A stretch of 64,000 nt of DNA, taken from positions 124,001 to 188,000 of the forward strand of contig NZ_LR134375.1 in NCBI RefSeq assembly GCF_900637515.1. The letters are read 5' to 3'. The position numbers were made by a program, and so were the translations under genes. The notes under the pieces are model-generated. The model saw only the letters and a list, made by a program, of their open reading frames with translations. It had not been told where the DNA came from and did not search any database. The DNA comes from Veillonella dispar (GTDB taxonomy: Bacteria; Bacillota; Negativicutes; Veillonellales; Veillonellaceae). Shown one piece after another: positions 61,573 to 64,000 of the stretch; the first letter of the stretch is position 1, and the number at the start of each line of letters is the position of its first letter.

Positions 61573-61911
61573 TAATTTTATACTCGCCTAAAAGAAACCG
61601 ATGAGGTGGAGATAAAAATAGGAAATGCACTCACAGAGAGCGGGATTAGCTGAGAACCCGTAGTACGCAGCTTATTAAATGGACCACCGAGGGCGCATGG
61701 AACAGAATGAATTTCATTCCTAGTATGGTGCGACGTCACACGAGCGTTAGTCGTGAGGGATATGTTAGTATCCTGCGAAAGAGGAGTGCGCTGCATTCAA
61801 ACAAGGTGGTACCGCGATTTATAGCATAATACAAGTATTTTCTAATACTCTTGTAAAAATAGAACTATAGACTCGTCCTTGACGTTATATTGTCATGGGC
61901 GAGTTTTTTTA
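61573..61911 (+). promoter_or_regulatory. Tryptophan T-box leader
   Basis: The T-box core AAGGTGGTACCGCG is at 61803-61816. Stem I is closed by GGTGG (61605-61609) with CCACC (61684-61688), and the putative specifier UGG (61680-61682) sits on the 3' side just inside it, reading Trp. The leader ends in a terminator (61871-61911), whose 5' arm competes with the antiterminator. Uncharged tRNA-Trp would allow read-through into trpE. Confidence 0.95.
61871..61911 (+). terminator. T-box-controlled terminator
   Basis: ACTCGTCCTTGAC pairs with GTCATGGGCGAGT (one mismatch, one G-U), followed by seven T's, 27 bases before trpE. Confidence 0.93.
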
Positions 61912-61937
61912 TTGGCCAACGCCAGATGGAGGTTCTC

Positions 61938-63407
61938 ATGATTTTTCCTAGTTTAGACCGTGTGAAAGCTATCGCACCGGGCTACGATATCGTGCCTGTA
62001 TATATGGAAATTTTATCCGACGTACGCACACCGATTAGCGTGTTGAAAGCGTTAAAACAAGTGAGCAGTCATACGTACTTGCTTGAAAGTGCGGATAATA
62101 GTAATCATTGGGGCCGTTACTCCTTCTTGGGCTATGATCCTAAGATTGAGCTCTTCTGCAAAAACCATAAAATGACTATCAAAGATGGTACAACACGTAC
62201 CTTTGAGTGTTCTGACCCAGCTGCAGAGATTCGCAATATTTTGAGCCAATACAAAAGCCCTCGCTTAGAAGAACTACCAACCTTCACAGGTGGCTTTGTA
62301 GGGTACTTTGCTTGCGAATATATTCGTTACATTGAGCCAACATTGGACTTCCCAACGCCAGATGATGACTCTGCTATGGTAAACGATGTAGACCTTATGC
62401 TCTTTGATAAGGTAATCGCCTTTGACCATTATAAAAATAAAATCTACTTGATTGCTAATATTAGCACTAGCGATTTAGAACGTAACTACAACAAGGCTGA
62501 GCTTGAACTTAAAGCATTAGCTGATCTCGTAGTAAACGGCAAAGAGGCAGATGTTCCCAAAGGCATCCTTAAAACAGAGTTTACCTCTGAGTTTACAAAG
62601 GACGAGTTTGAGGCAATTGTTAAAAAGACACAGCATTACATCAAGGAAGGGGATATCTTCCAATGTGTTGTATCTAACCGCCGTGAAGCTGAGTTCGATG
62701 GTAGCTTGTTAAATGCGTATCGCGTATTGCGTACATTGAACCCATCTCCATATATGTTCTACCTATCCGGTGGCGATGTAGAGCTTACAGGTGCTTCTCC
62801 AGAAACATTGGTAAAATTGACAGATGGTAAAATGTACACCTTCCCAATTGCAGGTACTATGCGCCGCGGTAAAACCGAAGCAGAGGACCTCGCTATTGAA
62901 GAAAAGCTCATTAACGACGAGAAAGAGTTGGCTGAACATAACATGCTCGTTGACCTTGGCCGTAACGATTTAGGTAAAATTGCTAAATTCGGTTCCGTAC
63001 AAGTAGAGGCGTTACATATGTTGCAACGTTTCTCCCACGTAATTCACATTACGTCTACTGTAAGCGGCGACATTCAAGACGGTAAAGATGCTCTCGATGC
63101 TATCGGTGCTACATTGCCAGCAGGTACTTTGTCCGGGGCTCCTAAGATTCGTGCTATCGAGATTTTACACGAACTTGAAAAAAGCCCGCGCGGTGTATAC
63201 GGCGGCGCTGTAGGTTACATCGACTTCTCCGGTAATATGGACGTATGTATCGGCATCCGTATGGCTATGAATAAAGGTGGTAAGGTTTATGTTCGCGCTG
63301 GCGCTGGTATCGTTCGCGATAGTGTTCCTGCTAGTGAATATAACGAAACCTTGATCAAAGGCCAATCCATGATTTCCGCAATTACAGATGCACAGGAGGT
63401 AGAATAA
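61938..63407 (+). CDS. trpE: Anthranilate synthase component I
   Basis: 489 residues from ATG 61938 (TGGAGG at 61927-61932). The N-terminal LLESADNSNHWGRYSFLG motif (about 49) contains the Trp feedback-binding LLES element. The chorismate-binding domain has PSPYMFYLSGGDVELTGASPE, PIAGTMRRGKT, ERAEHNMLVDLGRND-type HNMLVDLGRNDLG and SGAPKIRAIEI motifs. With TrpG it makes anthranilate from chorismate. First gene of the trp operon behind a Trp T-box; its stop overlaps trpG (TAATG). Confidence 0.96.
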   Translation: MIFPSLDRVKAIAPGYDIVPVYMEILSDVRTPISVLKALKQVSSHTYLLESADNSNHWGRYSFLGYDPKIELFCKNHKMTIKDGTTRTFECSDPAAEIRNILSQYKSPRLEELPTFTGGFVGYFACEYIRYIEPTLDFPTPDDDSAMVNDVDLMLFDKVIAFDHYKNKIYLIANISTSDLERNYNKAELELKALADLVVNGKEADVPKGILKTEFTSEFTKDEFEAIVKKTQHYIKEGDIFQCVVSNRREAEFDGSLLNAYRVLRTLNPSPYMFYLSGGDVELTGASPETLVKLTDGKMYTFPIAGTMRRGKTEAEDLAIEEKLINDEKELAEHNMLVDLGRNDLGKIAKFGSVQVEALHMLQRFSHVIHITSTVSGDIQDGKDALDAIGATLPAGTLSGAPKIRAIEILHELEKSPRGVYGGAVGYIDFSGNMDVCIGIRMAMNKGGKVYVRAGAGIVRDSVPASEYNETLIKGQSMISAITDAQEVE

Positions 63408-63973
63408 TGGTACTCCTTATAGATAATTACGATAGCTTCTCCTTCAATTTATACCAATTAGTAGGCTCTATCGATCCAGACATTAAAGTCATCCGCAGCG
63501 ATGAATTAACAGTTGAAGAAATCCGCGCTTTGAAACCAGACTATGTGATACTTTCACCAGGACCTGGCAGACCAGCTGATGCGGGCGTATACGAAGACCT
63601 ATTGCGCGAATGCAAAGGCGAATTCCCAATCCTCGGCGTATGCCTTGGTCACCAAGCCATCGGCGAAGTATTTGGTGGCACCGTTTCCTACGCAAAACAA
63701 GTTATGCACGGCAAACAAAGCGTAGCCAAACAAGTGCACCCATCTAAAATCCTTAAAGATGTACCTGAACAATTTGAAGTAGCACGCTACCACTCCTTGG
63801 CGATTATTGACGAAACCATGCCAAGCGAACTCATCGTTACATCCATTACCGACGACGGCGAAGTAATGAGCGTAGAACACAAAGACTACCCAATCTACGG
63901 CGTGCAATTCCATCCGGAATCCATCATGACACCAAACGGAGAACAAATGATTCGCAATTTCTTAGAAAAATAA
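63407..63973 (+). CDS. trpG: Anthranilate synthase component II (glutamine amidotransferase)
   Basis: 188 residues. Class I amidotransferase with oxyanion motif LSPGPGRPADAG (about 46), nucleophile Cys in LGVCLGHQAIGE (about 79) and the His-Glu pair in GVQFHPESI (about 168). It feeds ammonia to TrpE and in many bacteria also to PabB. The start overlaps trpE by one base with GGAGG upstream. The rest of the trp operon would lie beyond the window. Confidence 0.96.
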   Translation: MVLLIDNYDSFSFNLYQLVGSIDPDIKVIRSDELTVEEIRALKPDYVILSPGPGRPADAGVYEDLLRECKGEFPILGVCLGHQAIGEVFGGTVSYAKQVMHGKQSVAKQVHPSKILKDVPEQFEVARYHSLAIIDETMPSELIVTSITDDGEVMSVEHKDYPIYGVQFHPESIMTPNGEQMIRNFLEK

Positions 63974-64000
63974 CCACTGTTTAATTTAGGTATCGAGGGG

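Noticed and set aside
1-64000. CRISPR array, prophage, integrase or full insertion sequence
   Set aside because: No regularly spaced repeats, phage genes or transposase frames were seen by eye in either strand.

Overview
The window looks like chromosomal DNA of a Veillonella species (Negativicutes, the diderm Firmicutes). This is inference from gene content: a porin-type outer-membrane protein that starts with an S-layer homology (SLH) domain, an AsmA-like envelope protein, copper-amine-oxidase-fold secreted proteins, anaerobic metabolism (HydE, DcuC, CstA), strong Shine-Dalgarno sequences and moderate-to-low GC. No phage, plasmid, integrase, complete insertion sequence or CRISPR array was seen.

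Layout. 0-3 kb: the end of a DUF979 permease gene, pyroglutamyl peptidase, an SLH porin. 3-4.3 kb: a glutathionyl-hydroquinone-reductase-like protein behind a promoter whose -35 box sits in the centre of a long inverted repeat. 4.4-9.4 kb: an operon of a MmgE/PrpD enzyme, a complete polar amino acid ABC importer and a GNAT acetyltransferase. 9.6-14.8 kb: a small unknown gene facing a complete ribose operon on the minus strand (rbsK-D-A-C-B). 15-17.5 kb: two type II toxin-antitoxin pairs flanking an NAD(P)-binding protein. 17.5-20.7 kb: an energy-coupling-factor (ECF) transporter whose first gene fuses an S-component-like membrane domain to an ATPase. 20.7-20.9 kb: two candidate small RNAs. 21.6-31.9 kb: a full histidine pathway (hisK; then hisZG fusion-D-B-A-F-I-E; hisC; hisH and a second, catalytically altered hisF). 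32-38.9 kb: CstA, AsmA-like protein, two secreted proteins, queF and a membrane protein. 39-40.7 kb: cysK and cysE. 41-44 kb: a Dps-like protein, tRNA-Ser(GCU), an SLH-like stalk protein and an Nramp transporter. 44-51 kb: PRTase-like protein, yaaA, hydE, a membrane protein, an EF-G2-type GTPase and a YhcH-family protein. 50-52 kb: two tandem EamA permeases. 52-57 kb: two M20-family hydrolases with a DcuC-type carrier. 56.8-60.3 kb (minus): an MFS permease and a large Sel1-repeat protein. 60.6 kb to the end: a duplicated DUF805 protein, then a tryptophan T-box leader driving trpE-trpG.

The main theme is amino-acid biosynthesis and uptake. His, Cys and Trp pathways each have their own leader or promoter architecture. 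A ten-base palindrome, TTCTATAGAA, lies between -35 and -10 of both the his and trp promoters and again in the hisH leader. The most unusual gene is the second hisF next to hisH: it keeps the residues expected for the ammonia gate but has Gly in place of the catalytic Asp at position 11.
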